Positions 36,650 through 48,974 of a stretch of 64,000 nt of DNA are shown in pieces. The number at the start of each line of letters is the position of its first letter. Positions within the stretch are counted from its first letter, which is position 1. The DNA is taken from positions 372,001 to 436,000 of the forward strand of contig JAMPIQ010000001.1 in the NCBI GenBank assembly GCA_024699855.1, given 5' to 3'. The notes under the pieces are model-generated. The model was not told the origin of the DNA. It saw only the letters and a program-made list of their open reading frames with translations, and did no database searches. The position numbers and the translations under genes are program-made. The stretch is from Aphelenchoides besseyi. Its lineage: Eukaryota > Nematoda > Chromadorea > Rhabditida > Aphelenchoididae.

Positions 36650-38600
36650 TCTTCTTTCATTTTTATTTGATCTTTATATTAGGCCAAAAGTAAAACAAAT
36701 TTTATAAAGGAAAAGTGGCAAAGGATGATTCATAGTTTTTTCATGTGCGTTTTACTATACTTAGCCAGTTGTCACCTAAAACGTTTTTTAAAGATGTTGG
36801 CCCATCTTGTTGATGGTCCTCTTACAGGTCTTGCGTAACTTGGTTTGTAATTTAGACGATTTAAATTCCACCGGTTATGTCGGTTTAGAAATTTGAGTTT
36901 TTTTCGATATATTGCTACAAGAGAAGAAATTTGGGTTATGTTTCGGATGTCGGCTGATGGTATTTTATCTAGGAGTCTGATGTTTAACATTGCTCGTTCC
37001 ATTGCCCTCCAACCTCGTTCTAATGCGATTTCACAACTTTTCGTAAGAGTCCAAGTTTTGCAAGCGTAGAGAATAGCTGGTATTATGCAAACTCGAAATC
37101 ATTTTGTTTTTGTTTTGATCGATAATTTTGGAGTTCGAAGTAATGATTTTGCTTTTGCGAAAACTGGCCATTCGCATTGTATTCTTCTTTAACTTCAGGT
37201 ATGCATCGCGGTTGTAGTGCTGGAAATTTAGGTATGAAAATTTGTTGACGTAAATAGACGAAGTCTTGAACTCGCTCGATCGTTTCTCCGTCTGAAGTGA
37301 TAGTTGAGTTTAGACTTGCGGTCATCTATTTCGTTTTTGATGTGTTGATTCGGAGTCCCACTTTTTTCGTTTTTGTTGTTAGATCGTTTAACATCTGTTG
37401 TACAGATGAGATTGATCGCGAGCACAAAACAACATCATCGGCATAGGCAAGATATGAAAGAGTGCTTGTTTATTCTTATGCCGTGACGTTTTCAGTTGGT
37501 TTTGGATATTGCGTACTGGAGTGTTATTATGAACAAAAGTGATGATAAAGAATCTCCCTGTCGGACGCTTTTCTGTACTTCAAACCTTTTTGACGATTGA
37601 CCGATGGAAATGAAGGACTCGCCAATTGCGTAAAGTTGCATTATCATGTGGATGGTTGAAGTGTCGACTCCGTAGTAATTTAATGCTTTCCAAACTGCAG
37701 AAAATTCGATGCTATCAAAGCTTTCTTAAAATCCACAAAAACTAATTGTAGTGAGTCTGCCCACTCTCTGGATTTTTCTATTAGAAGATTAAAAGTGATG
37801 ATGTTGTAAGGTGAGACTTGGTAGATCTTTCTCCTCACAATAAATACACTAGTCGATTAATAAAACTTAGTTCATTTAATCTACGATTGGGGAATAAATG
37901 GTATTTGGGAGGCGGGAGAGAGAAAATTTGAAACGTCTTTACGGGATCGAATCAAAAGATACAACTGAACTAACTGGCGGGTAGCGTATTGTCGGTGATT
38001 TCGGCATGGCAGAGCCGAAACTAAATGATAATTAGAGAGTTTATAACGGGACTTTACACTGTGATTAGACGTTGAAAAGGTATTTCTAAAACCAGCTTGT
38101 TCTCTTGGAAGTTTTTCTTTGACAGTCGGTTTTTGATTCCTTTGATGATGATTTTGTAAACGGTTGAAAGTAAAAAAATCGGCCTGTAGTTCTAAATGTC
38201 TAATTGATTGCCTGATTTGAAGAATATTGTTTTTGCTATAGCAACTGATTTTCGTATTGAGTGGTTTTGAACATTCCGGTAGAACTTTTGGCTAGATGTA
38301 CGGCAAATACTGGTACGCAGTGTTTAGCCACAAGAGATGGAATTTTGTCTTGACCAGAGCACGTCCTTCCTCTGATTGTTGAACAAGCGAGTTTGACTTC
38401 TGCCGGAGTAATCGGTTTGATCGGAGATGGGTTTGCTGCAAAGTGAAATTTGCCGTTTGTTGACCTGTAAAGTTTTTTGTAAAAATTTGTTGTGATTTCT
38501 AAAACTTCTTCTATTGAGTTTGTTGTAATACCATCTGGTTTTCTTAGAAGTGAAATTTGTGGTCTTTGGTATGCAAGCTCAACTTTGCCTTGTTTTATCT
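36650..38600 (-). mobile_element. Decayed non-LTR retrotransposon, reverse-transcriptase part
   Basis: Minus-strand fragments in several frames resemble the C-terminal half of LINE reverse transcriptases. They include a segment with a YADD-like core (AYADDVVL near 37435), TSKTK-like followed by ITSDGETIERVQDFVYLR (37325-37240), and the post-RT stretch MERAMLNIRLLDKIPSADIR (37002-36943). Many stops and frameshifts make it non-functional. Type resembles RTE/CR1 elements. It starts exactly where the IQGAP fragment of the direct repeat ends. Confidence 0.6.
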
Positions 38601-38711
38601 TTCCTGTTTTGATTGCTTTTTCAAGTGCTTTATCACGATGATGTTTTAAGTTGTCATTTAGAGACCAGCGGACAAATTTGCAAATTTCTGTGTATTCTAC
38701 AGGGAGTACAG

Positions 38712-40103
38712 ATGGAAGAGACAGCGAAAAACCAACTTCGCCTTTGCTTGCGACCGTCGGACGGTCGCAAGCATCCCGAAGATCGAATTACGCGAGTCGA
38801 TTACAAAGGAGGACGAAACCCGGCGGCTAGCAAACTGATCACCGAGTTTGGTTTACACGATCGGCTCGACGAAACGACTTTCGCCACTGAGGAACGATGG
38901 CTCTATGAGGTAATGCGTAAATCCGGACTCGATGCTCAAGATGATGCAACTTTTTTCGTTCGATTTGGAAACAGACAGGTGCCAATTAAGTCGATCGAAG
39001 AAACGATTCGTTATTATCGGTCGACGGAACCCAATTTCCATTCTTTGACTTCAATGAGTAATCGCTTTCGATGGATCAAAACCCGAGAAGAAATCTGAAA
39101 ATTGCAATCTTTGGAGACCGAATTCCGTCAAACAGGAAGTGAACTTGAGCGTTTTGTTTTAGTTGATTTTTCGTTTGCTGGTGAAGTAGCTGGTGATCGC
39201 AATTTAAAAACTTTGAGTGCTCAACTGTCTTTTACGTTCCTCAAGTCAATCAATGGAAGGAGGACGGAAAGATTTTTCACGATCACCATTTAATTCACGA
39301 AGCGCAAAAGATCAATATGGAACTTAAAATTCTCAAATTCCCAGCTTCAAGTTCGTGGATAAAGAGATTTAAAGTGAACAACCGAATTGTTTCCCGTCCA
39401 ATCACTCCACTGGTTTTTACACGAACTCATCGTAATGCCGAAAACGTTCGAAGATCTGCTCAACAATTCGTCCGCGATGTAACAACTTACAATCGAGAAA
39501 ATGAAATACCGCCTTCGCAACTCGCCAATACTGATCGAAGTGATTTTGTCTACGATTTAACAACCGCACGATCGTTGGCTCCAAAAGATGTCAAAATAGT
39601 TATCCGCACCGTGCAATCAGTCAGCGCCACAACACATTCCTACACAATTATGCCTACAATCTTCGCTGATGGTCCTTTGGGATTAAAATTGTTCGTGGTA
39701 CTTCAGAAACGTGGTAGCCTGCCAGCTAGAACATACGAAGCAACCGATCTGCTTGTTCGCGGCTACAAGACTCATGATGACCAAAGTACTCATGTTCGAG
39801 TGGATTGAAACATGTGTTCTACCGGAAATAAACGATCATCTTACATTTGTGGTCGATTCATGGAGGGTATTCAAGGAGCACGCTGGAATTCAACATCACC
39901 TACCCGAAGGCAAGTCAATAAAAGTGTTCGATATCTCTGCCGGTGCAACTGCGACTCATCAGCCGTTGGGTGTGCACTTTTTTGGACCTTACAAGACCTT
40001 TCTGAAAAGAGTTATTAGTTACGCGAGCCTTAAAGTTGAAGGAATCCAAATGCACCAACGAAATAATATGCTAAAAGTAAGAACAATCGATAACCAATTC
40101 TAG
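38712..40103 (+). pseudogene. Tc5/pogo-like DDE transposase remnant
   Basis: ATG at 38712 (MEETAKNQLRLCLRPSDGRK) opens a DNA-binding half that stops at 39098. The middle continues in shifted frames. The DDE part is in two overlapping frames: 39317-39808 with SATTHSYTIMPTIFADGPLG, and 39711-40103 with FVVDSWRVFKEHAGI and HQPLGVHFFGPYKTFLKR, the usual DDE_1 endonuclease blocks. Stops at 39098 and the frame change near 39,750 show it is broken. No terminal repeats were found. Confidence 0.7.
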
Positions 40104-40439
40104 TTTCAATGTAAATTTTTGATGCAAGAGATTATTTTCAATCAGTTTGATGCTTCAAGATTTCGGGATTTCATTCGGTATGGATAGTCCAAGAGTGGGT
40201 ACATTGATGAACGACCGGAAAGATTCCAAAAGCCAGCTGACTACTGTTTCAATTACCAATCGATCGAAAGATGTCAAGAAATACCGAGATGTGCCCGTTT
40301 ACCATTCATCAGATGTGCTCATTGCGAGCAGTATTATTGTTCCGTTGCATCTTTACTTCAGACCAAGCGCATCTACACCTTTAACTGTTGTCACAGTAAA
40401 CTTTTCAGGTTCACTTCAATACTCCCCCTCCTGGATATG

Positions 40440-41290
40440 AGGATAAATTGCACCCGTCTTCGCCAGGGCCAGCGACCCGCACGAGGACGTAAAACTCTAA
40501 CTGCTACGACTCGACCAATGAGAGTACCAACCGGCGTAGAATGGCAACGACGTTCGCGGAGCACTCGGAGGACCGAAGCCTGAAAGGGACTTGGAGACAA
40601 TAACCGCCGGAGGAACCAAGGAAGTGCTCAACACCGGATCCATATTCTGACATTCAACCTAAAAACTGGACTGACGAACACCCCAACGAAGAACCTGCTC
40701 ATGAGCCAACTCAAGCAAATCAATTACGACATCATCGGGCTATGCGAGACACGTGCCGCCAGCGAATCGAGAGCAATTTGGACCGACACGGGAGACGAGC
40801 TTATCATCGGCGCAGGGACAGGACAACACCATATTGGAGGCGTCGGATTCATCATCCGCCGAACTTTAGCGTCGAACATAGTAGAGGTCAAAATCATTTC
40901 AGAGCGTATCGCCACCCTGAAGATCCATGTCAGCAAGAAGCTATCACTGCTTATTGTTCAAGTCTACGCATCCCACGAGGGATACGGACTTGAAGCGGTG
41001 GAAGAGTTCTACAGCTAAGTCAAAGACCACCTACAACAACTCGCATGCGACAAGCTGGTGATAGGCGACGTCAACGCCAAGTCGGTCCAAAACACGACAA
41101 CCAACGCTACATGGGCAACTTCTCAGGCACCGCTTGGAACAACACTGGTGACTGCTCATCAACTTTGCAGAAGGAAACCAACTCTACATCTCCAACACTT
41201 TCTTCCAGAAACCTCTGCACAAGCGATGGACTTTCCAGTTGACGAACCGCGACAAAACTTCACAACAACGTTCTCGGTAAGTCAATAGTC
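40440..41290 (+). mobile_element. LINE endonuclease (APE type) fragment
   Basis: The plus-strand frame 40701-41018 reads LKQINYDIIGLCETRA, then IGGVGFIIRRTLASNIVEV and LLIVQVYASHEGYG, the catalytic blocks of an apurinic-type endonuclease from RTE-like LINEs. After the stop at 41018 the sequence continues in another frame with LVIGDVNAKS. The orientation is opposite to the reverse-transcriptase fragment at 36.7-38.6 kb, so the two are separate insertions or one was inverted. Confidence 0.7.
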
Positions 41291-41574
41291 TTTAATTTTC
41301 AATGTCTTCTTTAGTGATTTACGATTTGTACGTCAAAAGTTTACCTTGCGAATTAATTATTGGAAAGGAAAAGTGGAAGACCGTGGAAGGTTGTTTTTAC
41401 CGGCGGCAAAAACAAATTAGATGGATTCAATTCTTTCAACGATGCAATTGTGAAAGGAACGGCTGTTAGTGTTAAAAAAATTAAAGTTTAATAGTAAAGA
41501 AAAAAATTATGAACTAATATTAATTTGCGTAAATGTGTTTGATGTTAACATTTCCAAAATTTCAACACTGAGTA

Positions 41575-42330
41575 CAGGGTGGCGCAAAATGAACTGCAAG
41601 GTTTATTTTTTAAATAACTGCAAAACTAAGAATTTTTCCTGAGCAAACCATATATTTTCTGAATCCTCATGGTCCCCAAATTCAGATGAGCTCAAAATTG
41701 AAATTTTGAAATTTTCGACAAATTTTGCCTTGGTCCCCCCTTGTGTCGCTTTTCGGACAGCTTCGAATTTAAAGAAAAAACGTTTATTAACAAGAGAAAA
41801 CTCAACGAATTTCGACTTGACCTCCTTCTCGATCAATGCACATTTGAAGTCGACGAGCAAAGTTGGCGGCAATTCGTTCTCTCATCGGCCGATTTTGACG
41901 AATTTGATCCGCGGTTTCTTCGGTAGCCGCTCGCAATTGGTCGAGATCTCGCGGCCGATCGTCTTGATTAAAAATTTGCGCTTTCATCATGCCCCAAATC
42001 GCGTAATCCATCCAAGTGAGATCAGGCGAACGAGGCGGCCAAGCGATTAGAGCGGGATTTTGAATTGTTCCACGTCCAATCCACCGGTTGCGAAATTCGC
42101 GACCGATCAGATCAAGGACTCGATTAGCGACATGCGGCGGGACGCCATCTTGTTGGAAGATCAACTCTTGGAAATTTGGCCACGTGCGGAGGACGAGAAA
42201 GATGTCGTTTTCGAACTTCTCGATGAGCCAATCTGCATTCACCGTCCGCCTTTGATCAACAAAGATTGGTCCGATGACTCCGTGCACTCTGACGCCCATC
42301 CAAACGGTCCACGGTTTCGTTTTCAAAATG
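41575..42330 (-). mobile_element. Truncated mariner-type element
   Basis: Left end CAGGGTGGCGCAAAATGA follows a TA at 41573. Minus-strand frame 42326-41802 encodes the C-terminal part of the transposase, with FQQDGVPPHVANRV, NRWIGRGT and WPPRSPDLTWMDYAIWG. The DNA-binding N-terminus, the first catalytic Asp and the right terminal repeat are missing. Related to, but clearly diverged from, the element at 47064-48737. Confidence 0.8.
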
Positions 42331-43011
42331 AACGTGGGCTGTCTCGGTCACTAAACTTCCTTTCTACGCGGCTATTCAAAGAACATTTTCAGTTCAACAG
42401 CTTTTCATTACGACTGTTGAACTGACACACGTCTTCTGAAGCTCAAAAGCGTTGTTGTTGTCCTCGAATGACCCACTTGTTGCGTTGTTAATTGATTTAT
42501 CCGCTCGTTCATTACAATTTATTTTGCTGTTCACGTCAATGGAGTTTCTGTGCGTGTTCTGAACATTTGAATTGCCGAACGCAAATTCAATTTTCCCAGT
42601 AGGACGACAAAACGCTTACCGTTCTATCGGACCGTTCTCGAGGACGAGCACAGTGAAAGTCGTTTATCTTCGTACGTGTTGCACTTGTTTTTTCGAATTC
42701 ACTTGGCCGCTAATGCAAAAGTTTTCGCAATTTTCTGTCTTCGATTTTCGTTCTTCTTCAAACTGTTCGTTCTTCCGAGGGTTTGCTGATTATAGCACAT
42801 GGTATTCATCGCCCATTTGTTGCTTGTATCGACCTAATAAACTTGTCGTTGGTTATTATTCAGAGAAAAAACTTCCACACTTTTTTAAAATATAAGTTTA
42901 ATGAATTAGGAACAGTAACAACAATAGTAATTACTTAGGAGGTATGCATCGAGATCCCAAAAGCTCAATCAGCTCTTCCATGGGCGATTCCTATAACTCC
43001 AACACTTAAAA
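42331..43011. other. Intergenic, no gene seen
   Basis: Plus-strand frame 42572-42895 has no recognisable domain. The right end is the 3' UTR of hars-1. Confidence 0.35.
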
Positions 43012-44665
43012 TTAAACAATTGAACCTACAATTTCGGTCTTTTTCTTCACGTCCCGCACTTTTACAACGTCCCTTTTCAGTTCTTCTTTGTCAATCACCA
43101 CAATCCAGGGAATTCCATTGTTCTCACAGTATTGATCCTGATCCAGAAGCTTTGGATTTGAATCATCCGAGAGCTCAGCAGCGATTCCAGCGTTCCACAA
43201 ATCAGCACACAGTTTCATTCGACTGTCACGAAGCTCGTTGCCGGCTGATACCACGTAGACTTGAGTACAAGTAGATCGAGATTGTTCGTTCTGAAAACAA
43301 ACAATAAAATTTTAAAAAATCAAATTAACCTTTCGTTTCAGCTCCATGATCGTAAACAGCCGTTCGACTCCAAATGAGATTCCAACACACGGCACACCAG
43401 CTGGTTTCTTTTTTCCCGAACTTTCCATGAACATTCCAACCAGTTTGTCGTAACGACCGCCGCCAGCAACCGAACCGATCGGTCCGCTTTCTTCCGTAGC
43501 TTCGAGCTTCGACACCACAGTTTCATTGGTCACAGTCGAGAAATCTGAGCTCGAAATTTAATGTGTTCAACAATATTTGCTAACCTGTGACAACCACTTC
43601 GTAAACAACACCCGTATAATAGTCGAGACCACGAGCAAGCGAAGGCTCGAAAACCACAGACTTGTCGCAGCAGTAAATTGAACAGAATTTGAGCAAAAGT
43701 TTCAACTCTTCGACCGCCGTTTTGACCTTCGGATTCTCCAACGTGGCAAAATATTCCAAAAGCTCGAGATTTGAACTGTTCGGTTTGTTTGCTAAACACA
43801 GAGTTCTGAACAACATACACGGCACTCACCACGAGCCAAAACATGATCTTTTAGCTTCTCAACGGCATCCGCATTGATTTTCTTTTCATCCACTAATTCC
43901 TTTTGAACTTCAGCCCACGGCACTTTGTTGAGTTTGTCGATTGACGAGGAGACCATTTTGAAGTCTTTCTCTTCGATTCCCGACAACTCGAAAATACCTT
44001 CTAACAGAACGCGATGATTCAAACGAATTTCGTAGACACCCAAGTCAAGACGTTGCATAACTTCATCGGCCACTTTAACACATTCAGCATCGGGAATCAT
44101 CGACGAGTATTGACCGGCGATATCAAAGTCCTAAAAAACAAAAAAGCAATGAAATAAATCAAATAAAAGTCACACATTGGTAGAACTCTCGATAGCGTCC
44201 GTTAGTCATTACCGGCTGGTCACGACGATAAACTTTGGCAATTTGATAGCGTTTTATGTTCGTAATTTTGTTCATGGCAACATAGCGAGCAAACGGAACC
44301 TATAACAGCAGTTCAGAGACGTGAATAAGATCAAAACTCACAGTCAAATCGTAACGTAGAGAACAGGCTTCGCCTCCTTGATCGGCCAAATCGTAAACCA
44401 ACTTTCCACCTTCTTCTCCGTACTTTCCCATCAGAATATCGCGTAACTCGAAGACCGGGGTTTCAATCGATCCGGCGCCGTGCTTCTTGAACGTTTCCTT
44501 CAAAATGTCCAAAACTTGTTCACGAACAAACGTCTGCTTTTGCCCGAAATCTTTTGTGCCTAACAAAAAAATCGTAAAATAAGTTGAAAGTGAGAACAAA
44601 CCTTCTGGCGTTTCTAAAAAAAACTTCCATTTATCGAATGCCGCCGCTTCTATAGCGGCAAGCAT
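43012..44665 (-). CDS. hars-1: Histidyl-tRNA synthetase
   Basis: Class II synthetase that charges tRNA-His. ATG at 44665 ([16 protein letters not shown]). Motif 1 region: [20 protein letters not shown] and [13 protein letters not shown]. Motif 2: [20 protein letters not shown]. The histidine-binding stretch is [14 protein letters not shown]. Motif 3: [16 protein letters not shown] followed by [10 protein letters not shown]. The anticodon-binding domain ([36 protein letters not shown]) ends at 43012 with [11 protein letters not shown]. About eight exons with short introns. The N-terminus lacks a visible WHEP domain, which animal HARS usually has; either it is absent here or an upstream exon was missed. 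It lies within a transposon-rich block but looks intact. Confidence 0.95.
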
Positions 44666-46487
44666 TATGAACTAATAACCTAAACATCAAGTAATTGCTC
44701 AAAAAAGATAATGAACTAATTAAAATTAACGCGCAAATTAAGTTTTAATTACTAATTTTGTACAACGAAGAATAACACGCTCTTTTGTAATTCAATCAAA
44801 TTTAAAAAGCAGAAAGAATTGTTCGAATATTAACGTTGGTTGAACGTTGAATTGCAAGAACAAAAAACTCCGCGTCCTTTGCGTTCACTTGCTCATTTGT
44901 CAAACGCGGTCCCACGAAACGCGACTGCGTTTGTGCGTCCTCTGCTTCTTGCAACCACGTTCTCTGGCTTTTCTGGATTGACCCGCTCGCCCAGGATCGA
45001 AACGAAGGTCTTCCTTTTTGCTACGAGGCTCCGAAAACGTACAATAAAAAAACGTTTTGTTTGACGGCTGTAACAAATGATATGATAATTGAAAAGAGGA
45101 TTCTGAGAATATGAATGCGAATTGATTTAACGATCAAAACTAAACTTTACAAGTCATCTGTAGAAGTTTGTCCTTCAGTTAACAACCACAGTTTATTTCA
45201 CCCAAAACTTCGCAACAAAAACAAGGAAATTAGACAAAAACAAATAAGAAAACGGCTAGAATTTCATGTATTTCAATTTAAACACGACCAACTTCCAAAA
45301 CACCTTTTATCTTAACTTACAAACCGACAATTTGCTGTTTCAATACGAAACTCAATAAACACACTCCAAACTACCATCAGACATTTCTAACCATCTGTCA
45401 TGTTTGCTTGCTCTCAACTACTCATCACATCTCTTACTCTTCCAATTCTTCTTATTTATTGACCAAAAACAACGTTCTTCATTCTAAGTGAGTAGTCTGT
45501 GAAGGCTGGAGAGAGTCAGCAAATCGATAAAAATCACAAATCATTCTGCGCTTAAACCTGTCACTTTTTGCTTATATCTATCAAAAATCGTCAGGTATAG
45601 CCCTATATAAGGATTATTGTACAAAAATACAGTAACTGTACAGTAACCATACAAAAAATCTTAATAAAGTATTAACAGTAACCGTACAAAAGTAACCTTC
45701 CGATCTCACGGAGAGGTCATTAATCATCACTCTCGAGGGGTCCCTAGGGACCACCTGTCAAAAACGACTTCATGACCGACTGCCACCGACATAATGTTCC
45801 CGCAAACCGTGAAAATTCGTTATCGAAATCGACCGTTTTTTTCGTCTTTAACAATGCAGGTTGACGGTAGCGATGGAGAAACCAACGAACGTGTGCTTTC
45901 CGTCATTGAACTATTCGACGCATCGTATGATAGAGGTTGTTGAGGAAACTCCTTTGCAAAAAAAGAAAGTGAAAATGTTTAGTGGCTCCAAGAACTTACC
46001 ATATCACACGAAACTTTCGCCTGTCAATTAAGTTGCCAAAAGAATCAAATGCGCCGAAAGTTTGCACCTTCAAAAGAAGAAATCACCGAGCAATAAGATT
46101 AATGATAAGGCAACCGTTTTTAGCGCAACAACCAATTGGCGCCCGAAATTTCAAGGCGGGTGGTCCGTCGGTTGCGCTAAAACTCGATTGACCGGCCAAT
46201 TGAAAGATAAATTATCTTGCCGAAATCTCCCACCAACTTGTGGCAACAGCACAGTTGCTCATTTGAACGTGGCGACGATCAAGCGTTTTTGTTACCGTAC
46301 CTTTTTGAAAAATGCCGAATTTCACTGTTCACTCGCGTTTGTGATGCATGATAGCTCGTTTTAAGCCTAAGCAAAAAATTTACGTCTGCAGACCCAAAGC
46401 TTTGGTTTTGAACAACGAATTAATAGTTTATTGGCTAAATCCATAAAGTGCCGAAACAAAAGGCAATCAACAAAAAGATATAGAAAT
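44666..46487. other. AT-rich region without supported genes
   Basis: Holds short unsupported frames. A plus-strand frame from 45872 (begins MEKPTNVCFPSLNYSTHR) runs about 50 codons and has protein-like composition, but no continuation was established. Near 45630-45690 a motif like ACAGTAACCGTACAAAA recurs three times, and 45746-45759 is the palindrome GGTCCCTAGGGACC. Confidence 0.35.
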
Positions 46488-46882
46488 TCAGAATGTTGGA
46501 TCCGCTTCTTCCACCGTTTGTGACGACCACTTTTGGTGTTCTTGCGCACGAATTTGTTGTTCTAATCCACTAGCGCGACGCGCTTCAACACGCCACAAAT
46601 AGGTAAGGCCAGCGATGATGACGATTAAAGTTGCCACCGCGATCTAAAAAAACAAATCCACTGCACAGCCACATAGCGCCGTTAGATCATCTTCTTTGAA
46701 ATCGTTTTTGAAGCAAGCCATCGGAACACGTGGGTACCTAAAAAAATCGTGAAAAAGTTTTACATTCCTGCATCAATTAACCGATAGAATGCGTGGCACT
46801 CGGTGCCCAGCGGACAAACGTCCACAAGTCCACATCCCAACTTGGATTTTTCACCAACAACCGGTACGAACGAGCTAGACAT
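46488..46882 (-). CDS. Small single-pass membrane protein, Cys-rich outside
   Basis: Three exons (46882-46782, 46737-46662, 46643-46488) give 110 residues. ATG at 46882 reads MSSSFVPVVGEKSKLGCGL, then a Cys-rich part (VDVCPLGTECHAFYRYP, MACFKNDFKEDDLTALCGCA). One membrane helix follows (IAVATLIVIIAGLTYLW), then a charged tail EARRASGLEQQIRAQEHQKW ending ADPTF. The first intron is 44 nt. The second must be only 18 nt (46661-46644) to keep the helix in frame. There is no N-terminal signal peptide, so the Cys-rich side may enter by the single helix. Function not recognised. Confidence 0.55.
46644..46661 (-). other. Candidate 18-nt intron
   Basis: Reads GTGGATTTGTTTTTTTAG on the minus strand, with GT and AG ends and a pyrimidine-rich tail. 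If not removed, an in-frame TAG stops the protein just before the membrane helix. Confidence 0.4.
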
Positions 46883-47063
46883 TTGACAAATGAGAAAGTG
46901 AGGATGAAAGTGAAAAACGAATTTTCGTTAAAATTATGCAAATTTGTTACACGTCAGCATAATTACAAAAGTTTATTGACCAAATGAAAAACATGAACAT
47001 CAGAGTTATGCAAAGTTCGTAAATAGTGAACAACTTCATTCATTGCGATTCCGAGCGGACGTA

Positions 47064-47260
47064 CAGGGTGGGCAAAAATGAATGACCTTGTCGAAATCTC
47101 GAATAACGTTCTTATTTTTGATTTTTTTTCTAGACAAACTATATATTTTCTGAAACCTTACAATCCCCAAATTCTGATGATACCAAATTTGGAATTTCGA
47201 AAATTTCGATTTTTTGACCTAAGGGTCCCCCTTTTGCTTGTGAACCATCGAGTTGGAAAA
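47064..47260. repeat. Left terminal inverted repeat
   Basis: Reverse complement of 48543-48737 apart from a few differences, such as CAGGGTGGGC versus CAGGGTGCGC at the tips. Confidence 0.9.
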
Positions 47261-47288
47261 AAACTTGATTAACAAAAAAATCAACAAT

Positions 47289-48481
47289 TTAACGAACTTC
47301 GACTTGACCACCTTCTCTGTTGATGCAGATATGCAATCGTCGAGAAAAGTTTGCGGCGATTCGCTCTCGCATTGTTCGATTTGGCCGGATTTCTTCGCTG
47401 ACTTCGATGATGACGAATTTCAGTTCTTCGAGTGTTCGTGGAGGATCGTCTCGGTGGAAGATGCGATCTTTCATGTAACCTTATATCGAGTAATCCATCC
47501 ATGTTAAGTCAGGCGAGCGAGGCGGCCAAGTAACTGGAGCAGGACGAGCACGAGTACCGCGACCAATCCACCGATTTGGGAACTCACGATCAAGCACTTC
47601 AAGAACTCGATTGCCAATGTGAGCAGGCGCACCATCCTGTTGGAAAACCAAATGATCGAAGTTTGGCCAGGTTCGAAGTTCCGGAAGCACTTGATTTTCC
47701 AACGTTTGTTCCATTCACTCCGAGTTGATTCCGCGACCAGTCGCTTGTTCTCGTTCCCAGAAAAAAGGACCAACAACGCCGTGCACTCCAACTCTCATCC
47801 AAACAGTGCGTTTTTGAGGATGAAGTCGACGAACATCAATCCAGTGCGGATTTTCATCACTCCACATGATCCAGTCTTGGCGGTTGATTGACCCGTCAAG
47901 ATGGAAGTGTGCTTCGTCGGTAAACAGCAGAATGTTGCGGCGGTTTGAATCGGCGTTCAGTCGATTTAATTCTTCATGAGCAAAGACAACTCGGGCCTCG
48001 TAATCAAGCGGTTCCAATGCATGTGCCATTTGCATGTGGTACGGACGCATTTTGAGGTCATCTTTCAGAACGAGACGAAGTGTTGTTCGACACATGGACG
48101 AAGTCGATTGATCCATTTCGTCGTCTTCTTCATTTGCATCCCGAACAAACGGATTTCGACGAGTCGACAAGTGTAGATTTTCAAGGAATGCGGCGTGAAC
48201 ATCAGCAATTGCTTCTGGACTTCGAACTTGTCTTTAAAAAGCAGCATTTAACTTTTCAAAAAGATTTTCAACTCGCTTTTCCTTGTTCTTTCCTCGCATT
48301 CCATTCACACTGCCCGTTGATCGAAAACTCTCTCCCATCTCTTTACAGTCTTCAAGCTCGGAACATGCACTTGTCCATTAGTGGCTTCTCGACGAATTCT
48401 CGTGCCAAATTTCGCGTAATCGTATTCGGTTTCGATGAAGATTCGTACATAACAAGCTTTCTCTTGATTGGAGTAACCCAT
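47289..48481 (-). pseudogene. Inactivated mariner-type transposase
   Basis: ATG at 48481 (MGYSNQEKACYVRIFIETEY) starts the helix-turn-helix half typical of the animal mariner-like family with such N-termini. The catalytic half shows LLFTDEAHFHLDG (first Asp), FQQDGAPAHIGNRV (second Asp) and WPPRSPDLTWMDY (third). The frame is broken at about 48,305 and 48,170 and by stops near 47,715 and 47,481. The last piece ends in NREGGQVEVR at 47289. By my count 46 residues separate the second Asp from that of TWMD, longer than in classical mariner. Confidence 0.8.
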
Positions 48482-48542
48482 TTTCAAACAGAATAAAGAA
48501 GAAATGAAGCAAAAAGATGAAAAACGTCGTAATTTTGACCAC

Positions 48543-48737
48543 TTTTCCAACTCGATGGTTCACAAGCAAAAGGGGGACCCTTAGGTCAAAAAATCGAAAT
48601 TTTCGAAATTCCAAATTTGGTATCATCAGAATTTGGGGATTGTAAGGTTTCAGAAAATATAGTTTGTCTAGAAAAAAAATCAAAAATAAGAACGTTATTC
48701 GAGATTTCGACAAGGTCATTCATTTTTGCGCACCCTG
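48543..48737. repeat. Right terminal inverted repeat
   Basis: Partner of 47064-47260. Confidence 0.9.
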
Positions 48738-48974
48738 TAGAATACAAAAAATAGACAATAATGACCACAAACTTCGCTCGTGGCTTTTTGAAAACAAAAC
48801 TTATTGGTTTGAACAGCGGCGAATTTACGCAAGTATTCGGCGATTGGTTCGGGCGGTTTGTCCGCAAAACTGTCAAAATACTCGACAGTCGACGACGAAC
48901 AAACGTAAACGACACATCAATGACTTCCGGGCATGTGATGTAGGTCGTGGTTGAAAATGAACATATAGGAGTAA

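Larger units (their letters stand above)
47064..48737 (-). mobile_element. Mariner-type DNA transposon with ~196-bp terminal inverted repeats
   Basis: The element is 1,674 bp, flanked on each side by TA (47062-47063 and 48738-48739), the target duplication of Tc1/mariner elements. Ends read CAGGGTG...CACCCTG. The inverted repeats 47064-47260 and 48543-48737 are almost perfect, which points to recent movement. The transposase inside is broken, so it would need a helper in trans. Confidence 0.9.

Noticed and set aside
41706..42425. Plus-strand frames of about 115-120 codons over the mariner remnant
   Set aside because: They are antisense to the transposase and show no domain.
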